Shown here: piece by piece, positions 30,775-38,529 of the stretch
Position numbering within the stretch: position 1 is the first letter of the stretch
Layout: every line of letters begins with the position of its first letter
From: Synechococcales cyanobacterium PMM_0082
GTDB lineage: Bacteria; Cyanobacteriota; Cyanobacteriia; Pseudanabaenales; Pseudanabaenaceae
NCBI GenBank assembly: GCA_949127865.1
Contig: CASBQR010000223.1
Location: forward strand, 1-38,529
Length of the DNA: 38,529 nucleotides
Direction of reading: 5' to 3'
Program-made: the position numbers and the translations under genes
The notes under the pieces: generated by a model
Databases searched by the model: none
What the model saw: only the letters and a program-made list of their open reading frames with translations
Told to the model about the DNA's origin: nothing

Positions 30775-31088
30775 TTGACCATGGCGCGTAATTGAGCAAT
30801 TTCTGTAGCCATATCTAGCACGATCGCCGCTCCAACTAAGTTCAGACCTAAGTCCTGTCGTAACCTTTGAATCTGAGCAATGCGAGCAATCTGCCGACTA
30901 TGGAGCATCACCCCGATCGCTTCAATTATTCCCAACTCTACATAAACCTGCACAACCGTAATCGAAGTTTCCGTAATAGATGCTGCATACTCTAAGGTAT
31001 AAAGTTGGTCACCTTCAAGGGAAACTACTTTTTGGGAAAGGCTGCTGGACATACTAGTTGATAAGTTGCTTAAAGGTTGGTCGGTCAT
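30750..31088 (-). CDS. cbpM: CbpM-like chaperone modulator (MerR-like)
   Basis: YTLEYAASITETSITVVQVYVELGIIEAIG...RIAQIQRLRQDLGLNLVGAAIVLDMATEIAQLR; adjacent to cbpA. Confidence 0.8.
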   Translation of the reverse strand: MTDQPLSNLSTSMSSSLSQKVVSLEGDQLYTLEYAASITETSITVVQVYVELGIIEAIGVMLHSRQIARIAQIQRLRQDLGLNLVGAAIVLDMATEIAQLRAMVNCHRSHLP

Positions 31089-32011
31089 AGTTTATTCTCC
31101 TCTATCTGAGCGCGTGGGTTAAAGCTGGCATTCGCTTGGATTTTTTCGTAACATTCTTGTTCAATCTCACTAAGGTCTTGGGGCGTGGCAATCTGAAGTT
31201 TGGCAAACAAATCACCTCGACCTCCCTTTGGCAATGTCCAGCCTTTGCCCCGAAGTCGGAGGGATTGTCCAGATTTTATGCCCTTCGGAACTTTCATAGA
31301 TACGCTACCATCGGGAGTCGGCACATTAATTTCTGCCCCTAGAACTGCTTCATCAGGGCGAATAGGAATGTCGCAGACAAGATTTTCACCTTCAAACCGA
31401 AAGAAGGAATGGGGTAAAAGTTCAATAGTTAAATATAAATCGCCACGTTGTTGAGAGAATGGACTGGGATGACCTTTACCTTTGATTCTAATGCGAATCC
31501 CTGTGGTTGCGCCTGCTGGAATGCGGACATTAATGGTTTCGCCATCAAGGAGAAGATGCTTCAGGACTCCATGAAATGCTTCAGAAAATGTGAGGGCGAT
31601 CGCAGCTTCAGTATCAGGGGCAGGAGCTTGAGAACGATATCCAGTCGAAGAAGATCTTTGCCGACCTAATAGATCGTTAATAAAGGAATCAAAGTCTCCA
31701 TATTGGTCGAAGTCATTCTCTACATTCGATCCCCTAGATGATTGTCTGGGAGTTGGGGCTTCAGTATAATTCGGCTGATTCCAATGTTGTCCAAAGCGAT
31801 CGTATTTTTGCCGATTTTCGGGATCAGAAAGAACCTCATTTGCTTCATTTAGGTCTTTAAACTTTTCCTCTGCATTTTTATCCCCAGGATTAAGGTCAGG
31901 GTGATATTTACGGGCAGTCTTGCGATATGCCAGCTTGATTTCTTCAGGAGTTGCGGTTTTGCTCACTCCCAAAATCGTGTAATAGTTCTTAAAATTAGTT
32001 GCAGTTGCCAT
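31085..32011 (-). CDS. cbpA: DnaJ-domain co-chaperone CbpA
   Basis: YYTILGVSKTATPEEIKLAYRKTARKYHPDLNPGD (HPD J-domain) plus DnaJ C-terminal domain without zinc finger. Confidence 0.92.
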   Translation of the reverse strand: MATATNFKNYYTILGVSKTATPEEIKLAYRKTARKYHPDLNPGDKNAEEKFKDLNEANEVLSDPENRQKYDRFGQHWNQPNYTEAPTPRQSSRGSNVENDFDQYGDFDSFINDLLGRQRSSSTGYRSQAPAPDTEAAIALTFSEAFHGVLKHLLLDGETINVRIPAGATTGIRIRIKGKGHPSPFSQQRGDLYLTIELLPHSFFRFEGENLVCDIPIRPDEAVLGAEINVPTPDGSVSMKVPKGIKSGQSLRLRGKGWTLPKGGRGDLFAKLQIATPQDLSEIEQECYEKIQANASFNPRAQIEENKL

Positions 32012-32045
32012 TACCTTTCCCCTATGGGTAATTCTCTACATCTAT

Positions 32046-32888
32046 TCATGATGCAAACTCATAGTTAATTTCAGTAACTCTTCCTTTGAAATAGAGCTTC
32101 ATCCCCTCTGGATATTCCCATCCCACTTCACCTTGCAAAGGAATCAGCATTCCATCGCGAACCACGTATTCCCAAAATCGACCTCCCCAAGGCATTGCTA
32201 CTAGCTTGTCCCGATAACGAGCTACGGCATGCATAGTATCGATTAACCCTTCGGCATTAAAACTAAATACGAGAGAGGCAGTTGTATCACCATCTGTCAG
32301 AGTGCCACGAGCAGAAGTATGATCAATCGCTTCCCAACGCACACCCTGGCTAGGTAAAAGCGCCGTGGGATACCAAGCAGTCTCGGCAAAGAATCGCAAC
32401 AGCTCACCTAGGTTAGCTTCAGTGCCGCCGCGTACATTCGCCATAGTGAAAAGACCAAGTAATGATGCCAGTAAACTACCTTCCCCTAGCAAATATGTAT
32501 CATGCACAAATGCATTCAGTCCCAGAACAATCTGAATGCGTGCATCCCAATCAAAACTAGGACATTGAGTTGTAACTACTTGGGTGGCGGTAAACGGATT
32601 CCATTTAGCTTCTGTTTCTTTCATATTGAATTGCCCTTGTTGAGAAAGTTTTACCGCAGTAATCATTGGCTGCCCATTCCTAAGCACTTTCTGAAAGAAT
32701 CGCTTTACGGGTTCTGGTAAACCATCAAGCTCGTCTTCACTATAAAATTTGGGCTGAATTGTCTTTTGTCCATTTGTTAACTTGGCACGCAAAGTAGCAG
32801 TATCGATCTCCCACCGATATTTACCATAAACGATGGCAAGTCCAAGGCAAATTAAAGTCAAAGCCGCGATCGTGATAAGCAATTTCAT
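32046..32888 (-). CDS. Conserved hypothetical protein (DUF6544/DUF6920-like)
   Basis: LPEPVKRFFQKVLRNGQPMITAVKLSQQGQFNM...GLNAFVHDTYLLGEGSLLASLLGLFTMANV. Confidence 0.7.
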   Translation of the reverse strand: MKLLITIAALTLICLGLAIVYGKYRWEIDTATLRAKLTNGQKTIQPKFYSEDELDGLPEPVKRFFQKVLRNGQPMITAVKLSQQGQFNMKETEAKWNPFTATQVVTTQCPSFDWDARIQIVLGLNAFVHDTYLLGEGSLLASLLGLFTMANVRGGTEANLGELLRFFAETAWYPTALLPSQGVRWEAIDHTSARGTLTDGDTTASLVFSFNAEGLIDTMHAVARYRDKLVAMPWGGRFWEYVVRDGMLIPLQGEVGWEYPEGMKLYFKGRVTEINYEFAS

Positions 32889-33221
32889 CTATATTAATTC
32901 CTAGATTGATTAGCAGAGACTGCTGCGGTAAAAGCGATTAATTAATATTTTCTTAATTCCAAATACTTTGGCATAGCCATGTTTGAAATCATGTTGCTGT
33001 AGTCTTGGAACTGATTGATTTGTTTTAAAACGTATTCAAACTTAACAAAATTAGAATTGGTTGAGATCGCTTCAATAATCATCTTTTTAAGTTTTCAGTT
33101 AGGCGATTCTCGGATTTGTCTGTATGAGGTGCGATCAGACTGTAGATTTGGCAAAAGGCGATCGCGGAACTAATTTTTACCTCCACCTTGTGAAAATGGA
33201 CATTAGAAAATATAGAAAACT

Positions 33222-33299
33222 ATGAACACAGTTGAATCTAGGAAGGGTATTACCAAAATCTCGATAAGTGGATTTAAGTCAATTGCCATGGGTGAGTAA
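33222..33299 (+). pseudogene. Very short N-terminal remnant resembling an AAA/SMC-like ATPase
   Basis: MNTVESRKGITKISISGFKSIAMGE*: 'I.GFKSI' start as in AAA15/RecF-like ATPases, then stop. Confidence 0.3.
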
Positions 33300-33467
33300 G
33301 TTACCTCGCCATTGAAAAGGCAGCAAGTATGCCTTCACTAACTTTATATTTTGTGGCATCACTTGCCCCACATGTATCTTTGATCGTTTCATGTAGAAAT
33401 CCTAAAAGAAAACTGAAAATTAAGACTGTTTCTTGCATTTCTTAATTAATGTAATATTTTTAGGGTT

Positions 33468-33492
33468 CTCCCCATAACTGAAGTAAGGGGAG
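33468..33492. terminator. Hairpin downstream of opcA
   Basis: CTCCCC-ataactgaagtaa-GGGGAG. Confidence 0.4.
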
Positions 33493-33513
33493 CTTTAGAT
33501 CGCTTTTCGGTAG

Positions 33514-34632
33514 CTAATTCGCAGAGTTAAGTTTTAAGATCTCAGCAGCTACCGCCAAACTTTCTTCATACAAGACTTCCCTACCCCAGCGTTGGAGCTG
33601 TTGACTTAAAAGTATATTGGCACTTTGATCAGATAAACGTGTAACTTGATAAGTCCGACTACTCTGGGCTCCCGCTTCCATACGCATACAACCCATAGAC
33701 TCAGAACAAAATACATTAGATGTATCGGCAGTGGGGTCGGTAGAACTTAGTTTTAATCCCATCATGTCCCCAACTACATCTCCCACATCACCCACAGGAA
33801 TTGCGGCTAGTTCTACTTCTACTTCAAAGTTATCTCTACTAATTAAAGTAATGCGTTGAATATTATAGTCTCCACCTTCTTTACTCAAAGAAACTGGCTT
33901 CCATTCCAATCGACTGGCTAACCAACCCAAAAACATTAAAGCTTGGGTACTATTGCCTTTCTCGTAATCAATGGTGACTCGATCTACCTTCCAAGCTCCA
34001 GCACGGCGATCGGGGGAATCAAAGGCTTGAGCAGTTAATTCTTGCCAAGGGGCTATCCTCCGCCAATTTAAATCCGCAATTTGCGCGTGATTATTAATTA
34101 ATTCCTGCACTTTTAGTAAATCTGTTTCGGAATCTTTAAAAAATGCGGAATCAAAAATCAGGCGATCGCTCAGATTAACCAAACGCTCAAACATTCTGGT
34201 ATAGGGAGCAGGACTATCCTTCCACCACACAAAAGTCGGTAAATCAGAAATTACCAAGCCCGTAAGTAAAGCATGAATCCGATCAAAAGCCTCCCTTGTG
34301 CCACGTAGAGTAATATACTCGCCACAAATTAAAGAGCTAGAACTTTTCTGAATGGGACAATAGGCAGCAACTTGAGCCATAATTCCCTCATCTTCCCCAG
34401 ATATCGGACATAGATCGATCACTCGGCAGGGAGTTTGATTAGCAATCGTATCTACGGTAACTAATCTTGTACCAATTTCATTTTCAGGCTCATACACTAA
34501 TAAATTAAAAGTTGTTGCCCTTGCTGCGGCATTTTCTCCATAGGATTGCCAAATTTTACTAAGTTCAAGCTCCACCTGAGATAACGAAACATCTTTTGGG
34601 GCTTGTAGAGATAAAACTGATGCTGATTGCAT
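33514..34632 (-). CDS. opcA: Glucose-6-phosphate dehydrogenase assembly protein OpcA
   Basis: Directly downstream of zwf; LTGLVISDLPTFVWWKDSP, ADLNWRRIAPWQELTAQAFDSPDRR. Confidence 0.93.
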   Translation of the reverse strand: MQSASVLSLQAPKDVSLSQVELELSKIWQSYGENAAARATTFNLLVYEPENEIGTRLVTVDTIANQTPCRVIDLCPISGEDEGIMAQVAAYCPIQKSSSSLICGEYITLRGTREAFDRIHALLTGLVISDLPTFVWWKDSPAPYTRMFERLVNLSDRLIFDSAFFKDSETDLLKVQELINNHAQIADLNWRRIAPWQELTAQAFDSPDRRAGAWKVDRVTIDYEKGNSTQALMFLGWLASRLEWKPVSLSKEGGDYNIQRITLISRDNFEVEVELAAIPVGDVGDVVGDMMGLKLSSTDPTADTSNVFCSESMGCMRMEAGAQSSRTYQVTRLSDQSANILLSQQLQRWGREVLYEESLAVAAEILKLNSAN

Positions 34633-34663
34633 AAAACCTCTTCCTTATTTTATTATTAAACTT

Positions 34664-36193
34664 CTATAGCCTGCGCCATTGCCGTCTATCGCGGCTCATC
34701 ATTATGTCTGCCTCTAATGGTCCCCAAGAACCCGCTTGATAGTGAGGGATTAAAGTTGGATCGCTGGGTTGATCCCATAAAGAGAGGGCAGGAGTGACAA
34801 CCCTCCAAGCTGCTTCCACTTCATCGCCACGGGTGAATAATGTCTGATCACCCAACATACAGTCTAACAATAGTCGTTCATAGGAATCGGAACCCTCAAC
34901 GCCAAAAGTCTTACCATAGCCAAAGTCCATATCAACAGAACGCGATCTCAAATCAGCACCCGGCATTTTTGCCTCAAATCTCAAAGATATCCCCTCATTG
35001 GGCTGGATTCTCAGTGCCAAAATATTAGGGCTAACCTGTTTAGCTGCGGATTGAAATAAAGTCAAAGGTACATCTCGAAATTGAATCGAAATCTCACTTA
35101 CCTTTTTGGGCATTCTTTTCCCCGTCCGCAGATAAAACGGCACACCCTGCCAGCGCCAGTTATCCACAAAAAATTTCATAGCGACGTAGGTAGGCACCGT
35201 CGATTCTGGATTAACATTAGGCTCAGTGCGATAACCAACTACATTTTTGCCCTTAAGCGCACCCGCCCCATACTGCGCCCGAATTGCCGAAAAAGTAAGG
35301 TCACGGGTATCAGCCAAATGGGTAGATTGAATGACTTTTACCTTCTCATTTCGTAGAGAATCCGCATCCATAGTATTTGGAGGCTCCATAGCCGTTAGGC
35401 AAAATAATTGCATCAGGTGATTTTGGAGCATATCTCGTAATGCCCCAGAACTTTCATAATATCCTGCCCGATCTTCGACTCCAACGGTTTCGGCTACGGT
35501 AATTTGAATATGATCCACAAACTGGCGATTCCACAGAGGCTCAAAAATCGCATTGGCAAACCGTAAAACCAATAGATTTTGTACAGTTTCTTTCCCTAAA
35601 TAGTGATCAATTCGATAAACTTGACTCTCGTTACAAACTTTTTGGACAACTTGATTTAACTCTTGAGAGGAAGCCAAATCTCGACCAAAAGGTTTCTCAA
35701 TTACCAATCTGGTTTTGATCGGGTCTTTGATCATGCCTGCGTTACCCAACTGATTGATCGCTTCAGGAAAAAACTTAGGAGCTACAGCCAGATAAAATAC
35801 GCGATTGCCTCTAGTGCCACGTTTTTGATCAATTTCACTAAGTAAGGTATTCAGCTTTTGGTAGTCATCGGGGTTATCGATATCCCCCGCGCAGTAAAAT
35901 AACCCTTCAGCAAAATTTTCCCATAAAGGCTCAGCCCCAATCCCATCAGAAAACTGCTCTATACCTTCCCGCATTTGGGCACGGAAATAATCATGACTCC
36001 AATCTCGGCGCGCCACTCCCACAATGGTTAGCTCCGCAGGCAGTCGACGTTGTTGTTTTAAATGATAAATAGCTGGTACTAGTTTACGGGCGGTTAAGTC
36101 ACCTGATGCCCCAAATATAACTAAGACTAAAGGCTCTGGAGTCCTCTCTTGCTGTAGTCCGACACGCAAAGGATTTTCGAGTAATTGCACCAT
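34664..36193 (-). CDS. zwf: Glucose-6-phosphate 1-dehydrogenase
   Basis: [56 protein letters not shown]. Confidence 0.97.
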   Translation of the reverse strand: MVQLLENPLRVGLQQERTPEPLVLVIFGASGDLTARKLVPAIYHLKQQRRLPAELTIVGVARRDWSHDYFRAQMREGIEQFSDGIGAEPLWENFAEGLFYCAGDIDNPDDYQKLNTLLSEIDQKRGTRGNRVFYLAVAPKFFPEAINQLGNAGMIKDPIKTRLVIEKPFGRDLASSQELNQVVQKVCNESQVYRIDHYLGKETVQNLLVLRFANAIFEPLWNRQFVDHIQITVAETVGVEDRAGYYESSGALRDMLQNHLMQLFCLTAMEPPNTMDADSLRNEKVKVIQSTHLADTRDLTFSAIRAQYGAGALKGKNVVGYRTEPNVNPESTVPTYVAMKFFVDNWRWQGVPFYLRTGKRMPKKVSEISIQFRDVPLTLFQSAAKQVSPNILALRIQPNEGISLRFEAKMPGADLRSRSVDMDFGYGKTFGVEGSDSYERLLLDCMLGDQTLFTRGDEVEAAWRVVTPALSLWDQPSDPTLIPHYQAGSWGPLEADIMMSRDRRQWRRL

Positions 36194-36245
36194 ATAATCT
36201 GAGTCATTAATATATTGACTTTGACAACAGCATTGTAACGAACCC

Positions 36246-36299
36246 TAGGCGATCGCCTAAGTTAACTCTCTTTTTCTTTAGGTTTGCATTAGGTTTGCA
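36246..36299. promoter_or_regulatory. Palindrome and tandem 11-bp direct repeat in the divergent zwf-rpsD intergenic region
   Basis: TAGGCGATCGCCTA palindrome (36246-36259); TTAGGTTTGCA x2 in tandem (36278-36299). Confidence 0.45.
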
Positions 36300-36374
36300 T
36301 AAATGCCTAAAATTATTTAATCGGGTTTTTAAGTATTTCGCTAACTTTGTGTAGCAACTTTTGGAAAATCAGCT

Positions 36375-36380
36375 TATACT
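36375..36380 (+). promoter_or_regulatory. Candidate -10 element upstream of rpsD
   Basis: TATACT 36 nt before the ATG; no well-spaced -35 box. Confidence 0.3.
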
Positions 36381-36416
36381 AGAAAGCCTGTAAAAATATC
36401 AACATAAGGAGCAATC

Positions 36417-37025
36417 ATGTCTCGATACCGAGGACCGCGCCTCAGAATAGTACGCAGACTAGGAGAGCTACCTGGTCTAAGCCGCAAGCAACCTAAACAT
36501 GCCTACCCACCCGGACAACATGGACAAGAACGCAAGAAAAAGACCGAGTATGGGGTGCGTTTAGAAGAAAAGCAAAAACTTCGCTTCAATTATGGCTTAA
36601 CCGAAAGACAATTATTACGCTATGTACGTCAGGCTAGACGAGTTAAAGGTTCCACAGGTCTAGTTTTACTTCAACTTTTAGAAATGCGCCTTGACAATAC
36701 TGTATTTCGTACAGGTATGGCACCAACAATTCCTGCTGCGCGTCAGTTAGTCCGCCATGGTCACATTACCATCAACGGTAAAGTTGTTTCGATCCCCAGC
36801 TATGGCTGCCGCCCTGGTGAAGTAATTAGTGTTAAAGATTCAGAAAAATCTCGCAAATTAGTAGAGCAGAACTTGGAATTTCCAGGTCTAGCAAATACAC
36901 CTAGTCACCTAGAATTTGAAAAAGCTAAACTAACTGCCAAAATTAATGGAGTTGTGGAGAGAGAATGGATTGCTCTACAAGTAAACGAACTATTAGTGGT
37001 TGAATACTATTCACGTCAGGCATAA
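36417..37025 (+). CDS. rpsD: 30S ribosomal protein S4
   Basis: [46 protein letters not shown]. Confidence 0.98.
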   Translation: MSRYRGPRLRIVRRLGELPGLSRKQPKHAYPPGQHGQERKKKTEYGVRLEEKQKLRFNYGLTERQLLRYVRQARRVKGSTGLVLLQLLEMRLDNTVFRTGMAPTIPAARQLVRHGHITINGKVVSIPSYGCRPGEVISVKDSEKSRKLVEQNLEFPGLANTPSHLEFEKAKLTAKINGVVEREWIALQVNELLVVEYYSRQA

Positions 37026-37343
37026 ACTTGTTGTTTTTATCTTTGTGTACACCAAGAATTTATTCGGGATGTATTCAGGATATTGCTTTAACTAAGATTG
37101 ATGCTAATTTCAAGTCAGGTTTAGATATTTTTAATCAGCAATAATTAATTTTAAGTTGTCAATTTCCAAGGCAATAAGATTTAGTCTAGCTGCTTAAAAA
37201 TGCTCTTGTATAGGTTCTACTAAAGATTAGTAACAGTCTAGTTAAAATTATTCCGATAATATAGAAAACCATAGAAAATCTAAGTTGTATGGCTTAGAAA
37301 TCTTCTGAATCTATAAGACTCTACTGCACTTATACTGCTACTT

Positions 37344-37943
37344 ATGCAGGCAAATACTTTACTTAATTCTCAAACTTACCCCGATCTGCCAATGCCCCAA
37401 ACTCAGGGGTGTGGTTCTACAGTACGTATAGAGTTAGATCACTTACTGTTGGCGATCGAAGCCATTGATTTACAGGCAACAGATGTTATTTTGGAATTGG
37501 TCGCAGAGATTGGATTAAGTGAAATTATTCCAAATCGAGTTAGCCTCTGGCGATTACGCAATACCAATCCCTATCGTCATAACTACCAAAGAGGGATCTT
37601 AACTTGGGAAGAGGCAAAGGCTCTAGTAATGATTATTTGTAATATAGCCAGACGGATTAATACCCATCTGCGCTTGTTGGTAACAACTGAGTATCAAGTC
37701 AGTGAGAATAAAATTGAAGCTTTAGGGTTACAACAAAATCTTAGTTACTTAGATGCATACTTAAATCAGTTTCATGATTTATTTTTGAGTCGGATGCGAT
37801 CGCCTTCTATACTCAATGATCAAGAAATTAGAGACTTATCCATCCATCTTTTAACCCAACTATTATTTTGTAGTGGGAGCTTAGGAGAACAGAGACTTTG
37901 GAGTAATTTGCTAAGCTCAAAGGCGATCGCCAGTAATAACTAA
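37344..37943 (+). CDS. DUF3038 cyanobacterial protein
   Basis: LDHLLLAIEAIDLQATDVILELVAEIGLSEIIPNRVSLWRLRNTNPYRHNYQRG; followed by DUF4335 gene. Confidence 0.8.
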   Translation: MQANTLLNSQTYPDLPMPQTQGCGSTVRIELDHLLLAIEAIDLQATDVILELVAEIGLSEIIPNRVSLWRLRNTNPYRHNYQRGILTWEEAKALVMIICNIARRINTHLRLLVTTEYQVSENKIEALGLQQNLSYLDAYLNQFHDLFLSRMRSPSILNDQEIRDLSIHLLTQLLFCSGSLGEQRLWSNLLSSKAIASNN

Positions 37944-37945
37944 TC

Positions 37946-38529
37946 ATGCCTATTCAACGCTTTTACAATCTACCTACTTGTACTCTGCAAATCGAGGGTA
38001 TTAGTGCAGAAGGAGGAGATCGACTATCGATTTTGACTAGATTTGAGTTTAAATTTCACCACAATGGCAAGCAAGTTTCTGGCGATCGGGAATTATTAGA
38101 TAGCCTGATCAAATCTACGGGTAAATATGCCCAAGCTTTACAGAATGCCAACGCGCTTCTAGTTGAAGATCAATTAGTCAGCTTAAAACCTGTAGGAATC
38201 TACCAACATCACCTTCAAGTCAAATCCCGTGATGACCTAAACGGGGACTCTCAAACTGAGTTCAATTTGACTACTGTGCAGCTTTTCGATCTAGTTGAAA
38301 CTTTGGATCGTCTTTGCCTTGATCCTCAAACTGTACTCGATCTTAAGGCAGTAATTCAGCCAGTGATTTCTTCAACTAAACGAGTGGCAGCCCTCTTACC
38401 TGCTTTAATTGGGGTTAGTAGTTTAGCGATCGCTTCAGCAATTCTATTTTTACTCCCTGCCCCCAAACCCGATCCAAAACCCCAGCCCCAGCCGGAAATC
38501 CTGCCGATGTACGAGCGTGGTGCCAACCC
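37946..38529 (+). CDS. DUF4335 protein, 3'-truncated by window end
   Basis: MPIQRFYNLPTCTLQIEGISAEGGDRLSILTRFEFKFH...; open to the window edge so absent from the ORF track. Confidence 0.8.
   Translation, partial: MPIQRFYNLPTCTLQIEGISAEGGDRLSILTRFEFKFHHNGKQVSGDRELLDSLIKSTGKYAQALQNANALLVEDQLVSLKPVGIYQHHLQVKSRDDLNGDSQTEFNLTTVQLFDLVETLDRLCLDPQTVLDLKAVIQPVISSTKRVAALLPALIGVSSLAIASAILFLLPAPKPDPKPQPQPEILPMYERGAN

Noticed and set aside
33300-33420. Minus-strand peptide SDATKYKVSEGILAAFSMAR as more ATPase sequence
   Set aside because: Opposite strand to the ATPase-like stub and similarity too weak
1-38529. Very frequent GCGATCGC octamers
   Set aside because: Known HIP1 motif of cyanobacterial genomes; not locus-specific

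Overview
Cyanobacterial chromosomal window: HIP1 (GCGATCGC) motifs throughout, ndhB/ndhD, zwf-opcA, DUF3155 and DUF3038/DUF4335 families. Most genes are ordinary housekeeping: Dps, SIMPL, DHNA-CoA thioesterase-like, cobA, scpA, ndhB, ndhD, ureE/ureF, Nudix/RppH, HdrB-like, AdoCbl-dependent RNR, gapN, glycosyltransferase, Na+/H+ antiporter, TrkA-N, cbpA/cbpM, opcA, zwf, rpsD. The accessory interest lies in: (1) a cluster of three pentapeptide-repeat proteins with a translationally overlapped small secreted/membrane protein; (2) a ureF whose reading frame clearly extends upstream of the ORF-track start but has no ATG/GTG/TTG, only an ATA 9 nt after AGGAG; (3) a class II RNR flanked by decayed IS4-like and IS256-like transposase remnants, the second abutting a 5'-truncated bestrophin gene; (4) a gene graveyard at about 29.0-30.8 kb (outer-membrane-like, Uma2-like, MgtA-like and ion-channel fragments). 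I found no CRISPR array, tRNA or rRNA, and no convincing new defence or biosynthetic system. All calls come from reading the sequence and recalling protein families; no searches were run.
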